Assembly (NCBI GenBank): GCA_045592865.1
Contig: JAZNVP010000098.1
Location: 1-6,688 of the forward strand
Reading direction: 5' to 3'
Length of the DNA: 6,688 nt
Source: RGIG9114 sp045592865
GTDB taxonomy: Bacteria; Bacillota; Clostridia; Oscillospirales; JAGBHD01
Positions 1-6,071 of the stretch are shown here, piece by piece. Each line of letters begins with the position of its first letter. The first letter of the stretch is position 1. A program made the position numbers and the translations under genes. The notes beneath the pieces are model-generated. The model was given only the letters and a program-made list of their open reading frames with translations. It was not told the DNA's origin and made no database searches.

Positions 1-737
1 TGGGGGATACCGCTGTGGTCTCGTTTTAGTTCTTCCGCAGATACAAAATTAACAGTTGTATCGTAATCTGAGAAGTAGTTGGGCATTTCTTTGATCTCTT
101 TTTCTATTCTTTCCTTATCGGCACCTTCTTCTACCGCAACAAAGCACTCTCTGAGATGCTTTTCCCTTGCCGAAAGGCAAGGCGCCTCTCCCGAACGAAC
201 GCGGTTTAACGCCTCGGGGATCGGAACGGTATACTGACGGGCATCCACAACACCCTTTATTCTTCTGATTGCATCCGAGTGACCCTGACTTACCCCTTTA
301 CCCCAGAAGGTATAGTCGTTTCCATCGGGAAGAACTGCAGACGAGAGGAGTCTTTGAAGAGAAAACATTCCGGGATCCCATCCGCAAGAAATGAGCGCGA
401 TTTTACCGCCATTTTCTGCCGCTTCGTTAACAGATGAAAAATGCTCGTTTATCTTCGCGTGGGTATCAAAACTGTCCACCACGTTGAAATCACGCGCAAG
501 CATAGGTGTTAAAACGGGAAGGTCGGTCGCGCTTCCGCCGCATATTATAACGACGTCGATCTCGTCTTTATACCTTAATATTTCATCCGCTCTGAACACC
601 CGAGCACCCGTCAGGGTTTTAACCGTTTCGGGATCTCTTCTTGTAAACACTCCGAAAAGGGTCATATCGGGCGCATTACGCACCGCGAGTTCGGTTCCCT
701 TACCTAAATTTCCATATCCATATATTGCAACCTTCAT
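1..737 (-). CDS. ddh: meso-diaminopimelate D-dehydrogenase (partial, C-terminus beyond left edge)
   Basis: This enzyme (EC 1.4.1.16) catalyses the NADPH-dependent reductive amination of tetrahydrodipicolinate, in its open keto form, directly to meso-diaminopimelate in the cytoplasm. It replaces the four-step succinylase or acetylase branches. The 245 codons visible start at ATG 737 and run in frame to the window edge, so about 75-80 residues of the usual roughly 320 are missing. An N-terminal Rossmann fold shows GYGNLG at residues 7-12 and FTRRDP at 31-36, whose Arg pair is expected to hold the NADP phosphate. The family signatures GWDPGMFS (119-126), FWGKGVSQGHSDA (144-156) and MPNYF (218-222) are all present and resemble the Corynebacterium enzyme as I recall it. 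An AGGAG ribosome binding site overlaps the dapB stop codon and the gap is 9 bp, which suggests translational coupling. It is the third gene of the riboswitch-controlled operon. Confidence 0.95.
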   Translation of the reverse strand, partial: MKVAIYGYGNLGKGTELAVRNAPDMTLFGVFTRRDPETVKTLTGARVFRADEILRYKDEIDVVIICGGSATDLPVLTPMLARDFNVVDSFDTHAKINEHFSSVNEAAENGGKIALISCGWDPGMFSLQRLLSSAVLPDGNDYTFWGKGVSQGHSDAIRRIKGVVDARQYTVPIPEALNRVRSGEAPCLSAREKHLRECFVAVEEGADKERIEKEIKEMPNYFSDYDTTVNFVSAEELKRDHSGIP

Positions 738-746
738 TTTTGTCTC

Positions 747-1478
747 CTAAAAAGAAATCATACTGTTCATATCATAAAGACCCGCTTCTTTACCTTTAAG
801 GAATTCTGCCGCCGTCAAAGCGCCTTCTGCAAAGAGGGCACGGCTATGGGCCTCGTGTTTTAAGGTTATGGTCTGACTGTCGGTGCCGACGATAACCTCG
901 TGCTCACCGACGACGTTCCCCATTCTTATCGCGTGAACGCCGATCTCGTTCTTCTCGCGGACTGCCATTCCGCTTCTGCCCGTTTTCACAACCGCGTTTT
1001 CGCGAACCTTCACAAGCGCCGAAGCGATGCTGACCGCCGTTCCGCTCGGAGCGTCGGCCTTTCTGTTATGGTGTTTTTCCACTATTTCAATATCGGCATC
1101 GGGGAACACCGCCGCCGTTTTCTCGGCAAGTTTTATAAGAAGCGCCACGCCGAGAGAATAGTTGGAAGCAAAAAAGAGTGGTATTTTCCCCGACGCTTCT
1201 TTTATTAAAGCCAGTTCCTCTTCGGTCTGCCCCGTTGTTGCAATTACCAAGGGGAGTTTTTCCCTTAAAGCAAATTCCAAGAGGTCCTTTGTCAGACTGT
1301 GGTGAGAAAAATCTATTATGATATCGACGTTTGTTTGAGCTGACGAAAACTCCGAAGCGCAGTTTTCCACACCATCTGCGAACGCGTCTACACCGAAGAC
1401 CTCATGCCCCAGTTTTTCCGCCGCCGCTTTTACTTCGGCACCCATTCTGCCGAGATATCCAGAAAGCAATATTTTCAT
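747..1478 (-). CDS. dapB: 4-hydroxy-tetrahydrodipicolinate reductase
   Basis: DapB reduces the heterocyclic product of DapA to tetrahydrodipicolinate with NAD(P)H, in the cytoplasm. The protein has 243 residues, slightly short for a family usually near 240-270. The N-terminal nucleotide-binding loop is GYLGRMG (7-13). Asp31, near the end of the second strand, could favour NADH, but this is inference. IATTG (79-83) is the conserved stretch by the cofactor. The family signature runs from EIVEKHH to DAPSGTA (131-148). Its His136 and Lys140 correspond to the catalytic His159 and Lys163 of E. coli DapB. IGVHAIRMGNVVGEHEV (179-195) is the second signature block. The ATG follows AAGGAGCAGGT with good spacing. 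The gene lies 20 bp downstream of dapA and 9 bp upstream of ddh, clearly within the same transcript. Confidence 0.97.
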   Translation of the reverse strand: MKILLSGYLGRMGAEVKAAAEKLGHEVFGVDAFADGVENCASEFSSAQTNVDIIIDFSHHSLTKDLLEFALREKLPLVIATTGQTEEELALIKEASGKIPLFFASNYSLGVALLIKLAEKTAAVFPDADIEIVEKHHNRKADAPSGTAVSIASALVKVRENAVVKTGRSGMAVREKNEIGVHAIRMGNVVGEHEVIVGTDSQTITLKHEAHSRALFAEGALTAAEFLKGKEAGLYDMNSMISF

Positions 1479-1498
1479 ATTACCTGCTCCTTAAAAAT

Positions 1499-2386
1499 TT
1501 AATCGATTATGCCGTTTTCTCTCATTAAACCGAGAAGTTTGTTTTCGTTAGCCTCTTCCATAGGAGTCAGAGGGAGACGAAGCGAATTCTCGCAGTATCC
1601 CATTGCCGACATAGCCGCCTTAACGGGAATGGGGTTAACCTCGCAGAAAAGCGCGTTTACAAGAGGGAGATACTTTAACTGCATAGAAAGAGCCTTACCC
1701 GTTTCTCCGCGCATATAGCTTTTGCACATTTCCGAGGTTTCTCCCGGCAAGAGATTGGAAAGCACCGAGATAACTCCCTTTCCGCCGAGTGACAGGACGG
1801 GAACTATCTGATCGTCATTTCCCGAATAGATATCTATTTTGTCGCCGCAAAGAGCCGCTACTTCGGCTATCTGAGAAATATTTCCCGACGCCTCTTTTAT
1901 CGCAACGATGTTGGGGTGATCTGCAAGTTTTGCCACCGTTTCGGGAAGAATGTTGCAGCCCGTTCTTGACGGCACGTTATATAATATGCAGGGTTTTGTT
2001 GAAACATCTGCGGTTGCTTTAAAAGATTCATACATGCCCTTCTGGGTAGCCTTATTATAGTAGGGGCTTATAAGAAGCATCGCATCTGCACCCACTTCAC
2101 AAGCAAACTTCGTGAGTTCGATTGCATAAGCGGTATCGTTAGAGCCCGTTCCTGCAATAACGGGAACCCTTCCTGCAACCTTTTTAACCGAATACTCTAT
2201 AACGTCCTTATGCTCTTTATCGGTAAGGGTTGAACCCTCTCCCGTTGTTCCTGCAACAACGATAGCGTCTATCCCCTTTTCTATCTGCCAATCGATAAGT
2301 CTTCCGAACGCTTCATAATCAACCGAACCGTTTTTAAATGGGGTTATAATTGCGGTTGCCGCACCTGTGAATACTGTGTTTTTCAT
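1499..2386 (-). CDS. dapA: 4-hydroxy-tetrahydrodipicolinate synthase
   Basis: DapA condenses pyruvate with aspartate semialdehyde in the first committed step of the diaminopimelate/lysine pathway. It belongs to the class I aldolase (N-acetylneuraminate lyase-like) TIM-barrel family. With ATG 2386 the protein has 295 residues, the normal family length. The Schiff-base lysine is Lys164 in VAIKEASG. GTTGE (46-50) supplies the threonines of the proton relay, Tyr136 sits in LYNVPSRTG, and Arg141 is the expected substrate-binding arginine. The open frame continues upstream to 2656, but that extension translates the riboswitch and terminator. ATG 2386 has AAAGGAG seven bases upstream and begins the family-typical FTGAATAIITPF sequence. 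Positions equivalent to the E. coli lysine-binding His53 and Glu84 are Asp56 and Tyr87, which suggests weak or absent feedback inhibition (inference). It is the first gene of the dapA-dapB-ddh operon. Confidence 0.97.
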   Translation of the reverse strand: MKNTVFTGAATAIITPFKNGSVDYEAFGRLIDWQIEKGIDAIVVAGTTGEGSTLTDKEHKDVIEYSVKKVAGRVPVIAGTGSNDTAYAIELTKFACEVGADAMLLISPYYNKATQKGMYESFKATADVSTKPCILYNVPSRTGCNILPETVAKLADHPNIVAIKEASGNISQIAEVAALCGDKIDIYSGNDDQIVPVLSLGGKGVISVLSNLLPGETSEMCKSYMRGETGKALSMQLKYLPLVNALFCEVNPIPVKAAMSAMGYCENSLRLPLTPMEEANENKLLGLMRENGIID

Positions 2387-2393
2387 AACAATT

Positions 2394-2400
2394 CTCCTTT
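2394..2400 (-). promoter_or_regulatory. dapA ribosome binding site
   Basis: AAAGGAG on the minus strand, seven bases before ATG 2386. It fixes the dapA start and excludes the longer upstream reading frame. It begins directly after the U-tract of the riboswitch terminator, so it is transcribed only when termination is avoided. Confidence 0.85.
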
Positions 2401-2401
2401 G

Positions 2402-2440
2402 AAAAATAAAAAAAGATAGCGGACCGATAAGCCGACTATC
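2402..2440 (-). terminator. Intrinsic terminator of the lysine riboswitch expression platform
   Basis: On the minus strand GATAG (2440-2436) and CGG (2434-2432) pair with CCG (2422-2420) and CTATC (2419-2415). One base, T2435, is bulged and the loop has nine bases. A run of seven T (2414-2408), then A and five T, follows. The stem arms repeat the GATAG/CTATC sequences of riboswitch helix P1, as expected for a transcription-controlling switch. When lysine stabilises P1 this hairpin is free to form and stops transcription before dapA. Confidence 0.88.
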
Positions 2441-2484
2441 CCAAAAACTGCCTTTTAAAAAGCCAATAATTTTCTTTAAGATAG
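2436..2484 (-). promoter_or_regulatory. Candidate antiterminator helix of the lysine riboswitch
   Basis: The 3' arm of P1 plus the following bases (2484-2473) can pair without interruption with 2447-2436. This gives twelve pairs including three G-U. It takes up both the P1 3' strand (CTATC, 2484-2480) and the terminator 5' strand (GATAG, 2440-2436). It is therefore mutually exclusive with the lysine-bound aptamer and with the terminator. The pairing is seen by eye; folding energies were not computed. Confidence 0.7.
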
Positions 2485-2636
2485 CTCTCCGCATTTCTGC
2501 GACAACACTCAGGATATTCTCACAGAGTGCCAGATCAGAGCTTCGCCACGCTCCGCCTTCGGCGCCGCATCCCTTTCTCTGCTTCACCCCGGCAGGCTCT
2601 AAGAAACAGATACTTTTTACACAGCGCACCTCTATC
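2480..2636 (-). promoter_or_regulatory. Lysine riboswitch (L-box) aptamer
   Basis: The minus-strand leader of dapA matches the L-box core as I know it from Bacillus subtilis lysC. It begins with GATAGAGGTGCG (P1 5' arm, 2636-2632, plus the conserved AGAGGTGCG). It then shows AGTA, GAAAGGGATGCGGCGCCGAAG, CTGG, a GAAA-capped CGCA/TGCG hairpin, and GGAGAGCTATC, whose CTATC (2484-2480) closes P1. At about 157 nt it is slightly shorter than many lysine aptamers. It lies between a sigma-A promoter and a terminator upstream of dapA, which fits a lysine-responsive OFF switch for the dapA-dapB-ddh operon. The call rests on conserved primary motifs and the closing helix. Confidence 0.95.
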
Positions 2637-2646
2637 GGTTGAGAAG

Positions 2647-2675
2647 ATTTTAACACATTAAATCGGCTATGTCAA
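2647..2675 (-). promoter_or_regulatory. Sigma-A promoter of the dapA-dapB-ddh operon
   Basis: On the minus strand, TTGACA (2675-2670), a 17-bp spacer, and TAAAAT (2652-2647). The predicted start site near 2640 is four to five bases upstream of the riboswitch P1 helix, so the aptamer begins essentially at the 5' end of the transcript. Confidence 0.9.
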
Positions 2676-2680
2676 TAGGA

Positions 2681-2714
2681 AAAGAAAACTCTCCGCTAAA
2701 AAAATAGCGGAGAG
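2681..2714 (-). terminator. Intrinsic terminator of the isomerase-like gene
   Basis: A perfect 10-bp stem, CTCTCCGCTA (2714-2705 on the minus strand) with TAGCGGAGAG (2698-2689), has a six-base T loop and is followed by TTTTCTTT. It starts seven bases after the stop codon of the isomerase-like gene and ends before the dapA promoter, so it separates the two transcription units. Confidence 0.9.
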
Positions 2715-2720
2715 CATTTT

Positions 2721-3569
2721 TTATTCCCACATGCCAAGGTTTTCTTTATGTGTTGAAAATACCGTCAAGGGCTTGTTTTCAAATATTTCTTTTGCGTTAC
2801 GCGCAAAATCTTCAGTGGTAAGGTCGCGGTCTCTGATTATGGTTTTAGGACACTTAAAGCCAATCTCATAAAGCCAAGGGCCATTGTATCCAACCTCTAA
2901 TAGCGCATTATAAATGCCTTGCCAATCGTTCTTTCCTTCGCCGGGAAGCCAGTGCCTCTCGTTTATAAAGTCGTAGTCCGAAACGTGAAGGGTCTTTATC
3001 TTTTTCCCAACCTTTTTAACGAAATCAACGTTATCTTCGCCGAGAAGGTGGTTTATATCAAAGCAGCAGACCAGCTTATCGTTCTCATTTAAAATCTCAA
3101 GTATTTCGCCCGAGTTTCTTCCTATGCAGGTTCTCGGGATATCCTCAACCGCAATGGTAACACCCTCTTCTGCCGCAAGGTCAGCGAGACGGGAGAGGCT
3201 CTTTTTCGAGGTTTCGAGGCGGACGGGTCTATCCTCATCGTCAATAGGTTCTCCACTGGGATGAACAACGAAAAGGTCTATACCCAAAGGTGCAACGTTT
3301 TTAATGATTGCCATATAGCGCTCTATCGTTTTATCGCAAAGCGCAGGGTTAGAAAGATCTATTTCATCAAAGGGAGCAAAGGGAAGATGGAAGCTCCAGA
3401 GCTCAACGCCATACTTATCAGCCCAACCTTTAACCTCCAAAAGAGTTTCCTTATCCGCATCCATAAGCGTCGGGGTTACTTCCATACAGGATATTCCCGC
3501 TTCGCTATACTGCTTGAAAAGGTCTTCGTTTATTACCTTTCCGCTTGCAGACAAACCTATTCTTAACAT
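2721..3569 (-). CDS. Sugar-phosphate isomerase/epimerase-like TIM-barrel protein
   Basis: The 282-residue protein looks like a member of the xylose isomerase-like / AP endonuclease 2 superfamily. These are cytoplasmic metal-dependent TIM barrels acting on sugars, keto-sugars or inositols. Visible motifs are SFHLPF (59-64), VVHPSGEP (101-108), VEDIP (141-145), CFDINHLL (169-176), LHVSDYD (194-200), LPGEGKNDW (208-216) and YEIG (234-237). By spacing, Glu142, Asp171, His195 and Glu235 are the probable divalent-metal ligands, as in D-tagatose 3-epimerase-type enzymes. The substrate cannot be read from the sequence. A GTG start at 3578 is possible, but ATG 3569 is preferred because AGGTAGGTG lies six bases upstream and the fold begins at MLRIGLS. 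The gene is monocistronic, with its own promoter and terminator. A role linked to the neighbouring lysine genes is not indicated. Confidence 0.88.
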   Translation of the reverse strand: MLRIGLSASGKVINEDLFKQYSEAGISCMEVTPTLMDADKETLLEVKGWADKYGVELWSFHLPFAPFDEIDLSNPALCDKTIERYMAIIKNVAPLGIDLFVVHPSGEPIDDEDRPVRLETSKKSLSRLADLAAEEGVTIAVEDIPRTCIGRNSGEILEILNENDKLVCCFDINHLLGEDNVDFVKKVGKKIKTLHVSDYDFINERHWLPGEGKNDWQGIYNALLEVGYNGPWLYEIGFKCPKTIIRDRDLTTEDFARNAKEIFENKPLTVFSTHKENLGMWE

Positions 3570-3597
3570 ATAAAACACCTACCTATGTTTTTTCTCG

Positions 3598-3626
3598 ATT
3601 ATATACCTATTCCTCTTCCTTTTCAA
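3598..3626 (-). promoter_or_regulatory. Sigma-A promoter of the isomerase-like gene
   Basis: On the minus strand, TTGAAA (3626-3621), a 17-bp spacer, and a perfect TATAAT (3603-3598). The predicted start near 3591 leaves a leader of only about 20 nt before ATG 3569, with no room for a riboswitch. Confidence 0.88.
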
Positions 3627-3652
3627 GTGTAATTCTAAAATTATTATTTATA

Positions 3653-3681
3653 TTGAATTATAAGCGAATATGCCTTATAAT
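3653..3681 (+). promoter_or_regulatory. Sigma-A promoter of the membrane-protein gene
   Basis: TTGAAT (3653-3658), a 17-bp spacer, and TATAAT (3676-3681), with a start expected near 3688. It is back-to-back with the isomerase promoter; the two -35 boxes are 26 bp apart. AAAGGAGG (3707-3714) precedes ATG 3721. Confidence 0.85.
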
Positions 3682-3682
3682 T
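3656..3682. repeat. Perfect 9-bp inverted repeat over the promoter (candidate operator)
   Basis: AATTATAAG (3656-3664) and CTTATAATT (3674-3682) are exact reverse complements around a nine-base centre, CGAATATGC. The two arms are about 18 bp (under two helical turns) apart centre to centre. They cover the end of the -35 box, the spacer and the whole -10 box of the plus-strand promoter. A dimeric regulator bound here would block RNA polymerase. No regulator gene is adjacent, and the arms are AT-rich and include the -10 sequence, so chance is a real alternative. Confidence 0.5.
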
Positions 3683-3720
3683 AAATAAAGTAATGCCGTT
3701 CATTTTAAAGGAGGAGCTAT

Positions 3721-4794
3721 ATGTTTTCGGAGAAAAATACGGGTTTATGGATACTCTTAACTTCGCTGGTCATCTGCATTATCGCCTCGATTTCAATACT
3801 TATAACCAGACTCGACACCGTTATTCCCATCCCCTCCGACGAAGTGATTGCTGAGGTCAAAGAAAGACACCCCGATTACTTCGGCTTGGACACCGAAAAC
3901 GGTTTGAAGGTGTTTGTTTGGCAGGAAACCGAGAAAGAGTATTGTTGTATTTTATTTGAGGGGCATATCTATCCTACACGCGCCGAAATTGAAAATTATC
4001 CGATCGCAAGCGCAACAGATATGAAGAAAATACTTACTTCCTACAGGATCCCCGAAGAAAAGATAATCGTGGTTACAGGGGCAACCAAATATAACAATTA
4101 TGCTCCAGGCGAAGAAGATATAGCTGATATGCGCGAACTTTTAGGTCTCAACCGAGACACCAAAAACAACCTGCCGTTAAAGGTTACCTTTGAGGATATT
4201 AAGGACGAGATCGTGGGCGGATATTCTTTGGGAGAATGGAGCAATTATAGCTACGAATTTATTTTCTTTGAAAACGGGAACTATATCGTCATACATAATG
4301 ATTCAATGGAAAAACTTACCCAGGAGAACACCACACCTGAATATTTTATAAGAGATGGGGAATACGGTCGAGAAATTCTTATAAGGCTAACAGATAAAAA
4401 TAATAAAACCTATGACGTGTGGGGCACATCTTTACTGATGCGTTGCAAAGACATCGGTTTTATGAGCGCCGAAAAAACAACACCCGACTCATATTATAAA
4501 ACCACCGGCAAAGGCACTTGTGCCTTAACCAAATTCCAGCTTAGCGATTTTGAACATATTGTTCCCGGAGAATCTAACTACCGAACTATGTGGGAAGCCG
4601 CTGTTGCAAGGATCAAAAAGAACATCCCGGATTTCCCACCGAGAACACTAACCTTTCCTGTATATCTTTCCCCCATTGGAGACGTTACTGATTTCCCAAC
4701 GGAAGACGGTCGATATATAAGATTTCTGTGGAACGAAGATCTGACCGTTAAATCTATTGAAGTCGTCGATGAAGTCTGTGAAGTTTATTATTAA
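3721..4794 (+). CDS. Uncharacterised single-pass membrane-anchored protein
   Basis: I do not recognise this family. The 357-residue protein has one clear hydrophobic segment near the N-terminus (about residues 9-29). A short N-tail with two Lys and the following Arg30 flank it, which fits a signal anchor. The remaining roughly 325 residues are soluble in character and probably lie outside the membrane. LVIC at 16-19 is not a proper lipobox because Ile precedes the Cys, so a lipoprotein is unlikely. The soluble part seems to have three portions: about 60-145, ending before a GLNRDTKNN linker; about 150-250, with beta-rich stretches such as YEFIFFENGNYIVIHND; and a C-terminal part ending EVVDEVCEVYY. 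No catalytic motif is evident. A strong AAAGGAGG site and consensus promoter show that it is a real gene. It is monocistronic and closed by a hairpin terminator. Confidence 0.85.
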   Translation: MFSEKNTGLWILLTSLVICIIASISILITRLDTVIPIPSDEVIAEVKERHPDYFGLDTENGLKVFVWQETEKEYCCILFEGHIYPTRAEIENYPIASATDMKKILTSYRIPEEKIIVVTGATKYNNYAPGEEDIADMRELLGLNRDTKNNLPLKVTFEDIKDEIVGGYSLGEWSNYSYEFIFFENGNYIVIHNDSMEKLTQENTTPEYFIRDGEYGREILIRLTDKNNKTYDVWGTSLLMRCKDIGFMSAEKTTPDSYYKTTGKGTCALTKFQLSDFEHIVPGESNYRTMWEAAVARIKKNIPDFPPRTLTFPVYLSPIGDVTDFPTEDGRYIRFLWNEDLTVKSIEVVDEVCEVYY

Positions 4795-4796
4795 AC

Positions 4797-4831
4797 AAAA
4801 ACTGCGATGCTTTTTGCATCGCAGTTTTAAT
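4797..4831. terminator. Bidirectional terminator between convergent genes
   Basis: A 13-bp perfect stem, AAAACTGCGATGC (4798-4810) and GCATCGCAGTTTT (4816-4828), with loop TTTTT. On the plus strand it ends in TTTTAATTTT; on the minus strand the stem ends in a comparable run of T. It begins three bases after the membrane-protein stop codon and five bases after the convergent CofE-like stop codon, so it can end both transcripts. Confidence 0.9.
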
Positions 4832-4832
4832 T

Positions 4833-6032
4833 TTAGTTTGTGTAGTTATCGAAGTAACCTTGAACGAGAACAACGGGGGTTCCTTTATCGCCCGAGCCGC
4901 TGGTTAAGTCGCAGAGCGAACCGATAAGGTCGGTGAGCTGACGGGGAGTGGTTCCCTGAGAAGCCATATTTCCAACAAGGTTTTCGCCCTTATTCTTAAT
5001 GCTTTCGGAGATAGCCGCTTTGAGTTCATCGCCCGAAAGGTCTTTATAATCATTATCGGCAAGATACTTAAGTTTGAGTTCGTTAGGTGTTCCGATAAGT
5101 CCGTCGGTAAATGCGGGAGAAACAACCGGATCGGCAAGTTCCCAGATCTTTCCCTGAGGATCCTTAAACGCACCGTCGCCATATACCATAACCTCAACCT
5201 TTTTGCCGGTCTTCTCGAGAATTATCTTCTGGATATCGAGAACGAGGTCTTTGCACTCGCGGGGGAAGAGCTTTATTTTGTCTTCGGTTGATTTGTTGGA
5301 GCCTAAAATTCCGTATCTCTCGTTGCATCCGCTTCCGTTAACCGACGCATTGAGCACTTCATCAAGTCCTATCACCTTTTTAGCGCCTGCCGCGAGAAGA
5401 ATTCTTTTGGTTCTTGCGCGGGTGTGGATATCGCAGTTTAAAACAGTGTCGGAATACTCTAAGATTGCCTTTGCCTGATTTGCAAAGATAACCTCAACCT
5501 CTGCGCCGCACTCTTTAACGATATTCATATAGTATTCAACATAGTCAACGCCGGTGAACTCATGCTTATTCTCGCCGAAAAGTTCACGGTAACGCTCGAG
5601 CGTTAAAACGTCGCTATAGGGGTTAATCCCTGCTTCGTCGATCTTATCAAGGCTAACAAGGCTGTTTCCAACCTCGTCGGAAGGGTAACTGAGCATTAAT
5701 ACGATCTTTTTAGCGCCCTTTGCTATACCTTTGAGACAGATGGCAAAACGGTTTCTCGAAAGAATGGGGAAAATAACGCCGATCGTTCCGCCGCCAAGCT
5801 TTGCTTTAACGTCTGCCGCGATATCTTCAACCGTTGCATAGTTTCCCTGCGCTCTTGCAACTATCGACTCGGTAAGAGCGATAACGTCGCGGTCGTTTAT
5901 CGGGAAGCCTTCAATTTCTGCCGCCTCTAAAACACTTGCCGAAACTATCTTCGCAAGGTTATCTCCCTCACGAATGATGGGGCAACGAATTCCTCTTGAG
6001 ACCGTTCCAACTCTACGTTCCTTTTTTTCCAT
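4833..6032 (-). CDS. CofE-like protein (coenzyme F420-0:L-glutamate ligase family)
   Basis: The 399-residue protein resembles the F420-0:gamma-glutamyl ligase (CofE) family, which in F420 producers adds glutamate to the cofactor with GTP. Seen here are VGTVSRGIRCPII (8-20), RDVIALTESIVARAQGNY (48-65), GTIGVIFPILSRNRF (82-96), YGILGSNKSTEDKIKLFPRE (240-259), VYGDGAFKDP (283-292) and NMASQGTTPRQLTDLIGSL (355-373). It is longer than archaeal CofE, roughly 250 residues, and matches the long form I associate with anaerobic Firmicutes and Bacteroidetes. Those are not known F420 makers, so the real acceptor is uncertain. In-frame ATGs at 6068 and 6056 lack a ribosome binding site. ATG 6032 has AAAGGAA nine bases upstream and is chosen. 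The gene is monocistronic, with its own promoter, a structured leader and a terminator shared with the convergent gene. Confidence 0.85.
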   Translation of the reverse strand: MEKKERRVGTVSRGIRCPIIREGDNLAKIVSASVLEAAEIEGFPINDRDVIALTESIVARAQGNYATVEDIAADVKAKLGGGTIGVIFPILSRNRFAICLKGIAKGAKKIVLMLSYPSDEVGNSLVSLDKIDEAGINPYSDVLTLERYRELFGENKHEFTGVDYVEYYMNIVKECGAEVEVIFANQAKAILEYSDTVLNCDIHTRARTKRILLAAGAKKVIGLDEVLNASVNGSGCNERYGILGSNKSTEDKIKLFPRECKDLVLDIQKIILEKTGKKVEVMVYGDGAFKDPQGKIWELADPVVSPAFTDGLIGTPNELKLKYLADNDYKDLSGDELKAAISESIKNKGENLVGNMASQGTTPRQLTDLIGSLCDLTSGSGDKGTPVVLVQGYFDNYTN

Positions 6033-6071
6033 AAAAGAATGTTCCTTTCTGAACATAAATTCCGCCATCCT

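Noticed and set aside
391..750. Plus-strand 119-codon reading frame
   Set aside because: It lies entirely opposite ddh and the dapB stop, lacks a ribosome binding site, and has no recognisable features, while the minus-strand protein is clearly Ddh.
2387..2656. N-terminal 90-residue extension of dapA in the open frame
   Set aside because: It translates the riboswitch aptamer and terminator, DapA family members begin near the 2386 start, and the strong ribosome binding site is at 2400-2394.
3570..3578. GTG start adding three residues to the isomerase-like protein
   Set aside because: The GTG lies within the AGGTAGGTG ribosome binding site that serves ATG 3569.
3630..3643. Inverted repeat TAATT-CTAA-AATTA between the divergent promoters
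   Set aside because: Five-base AT-only arms in an AT-rich stretch are expected by chance.
5945..6068. Upstream in-frame ATGs 6068 and 6056 as CofE-like starts
   Set aside because: Neither has a ribosome binding site at a suitable distance, and the family-typical N-terminus begins just after ATG 6032.
6055..6071. Resemblance of AGGATGGCGGAA in the CofE-like leader to the SMK-box (SAM-III) core
   Set aside because: Only this short stretch matches; the rest of the SMK core, including the paired ACGCC segment and the anti-Shine-Dalgarno pairing, is missing, and the gene is not metK.
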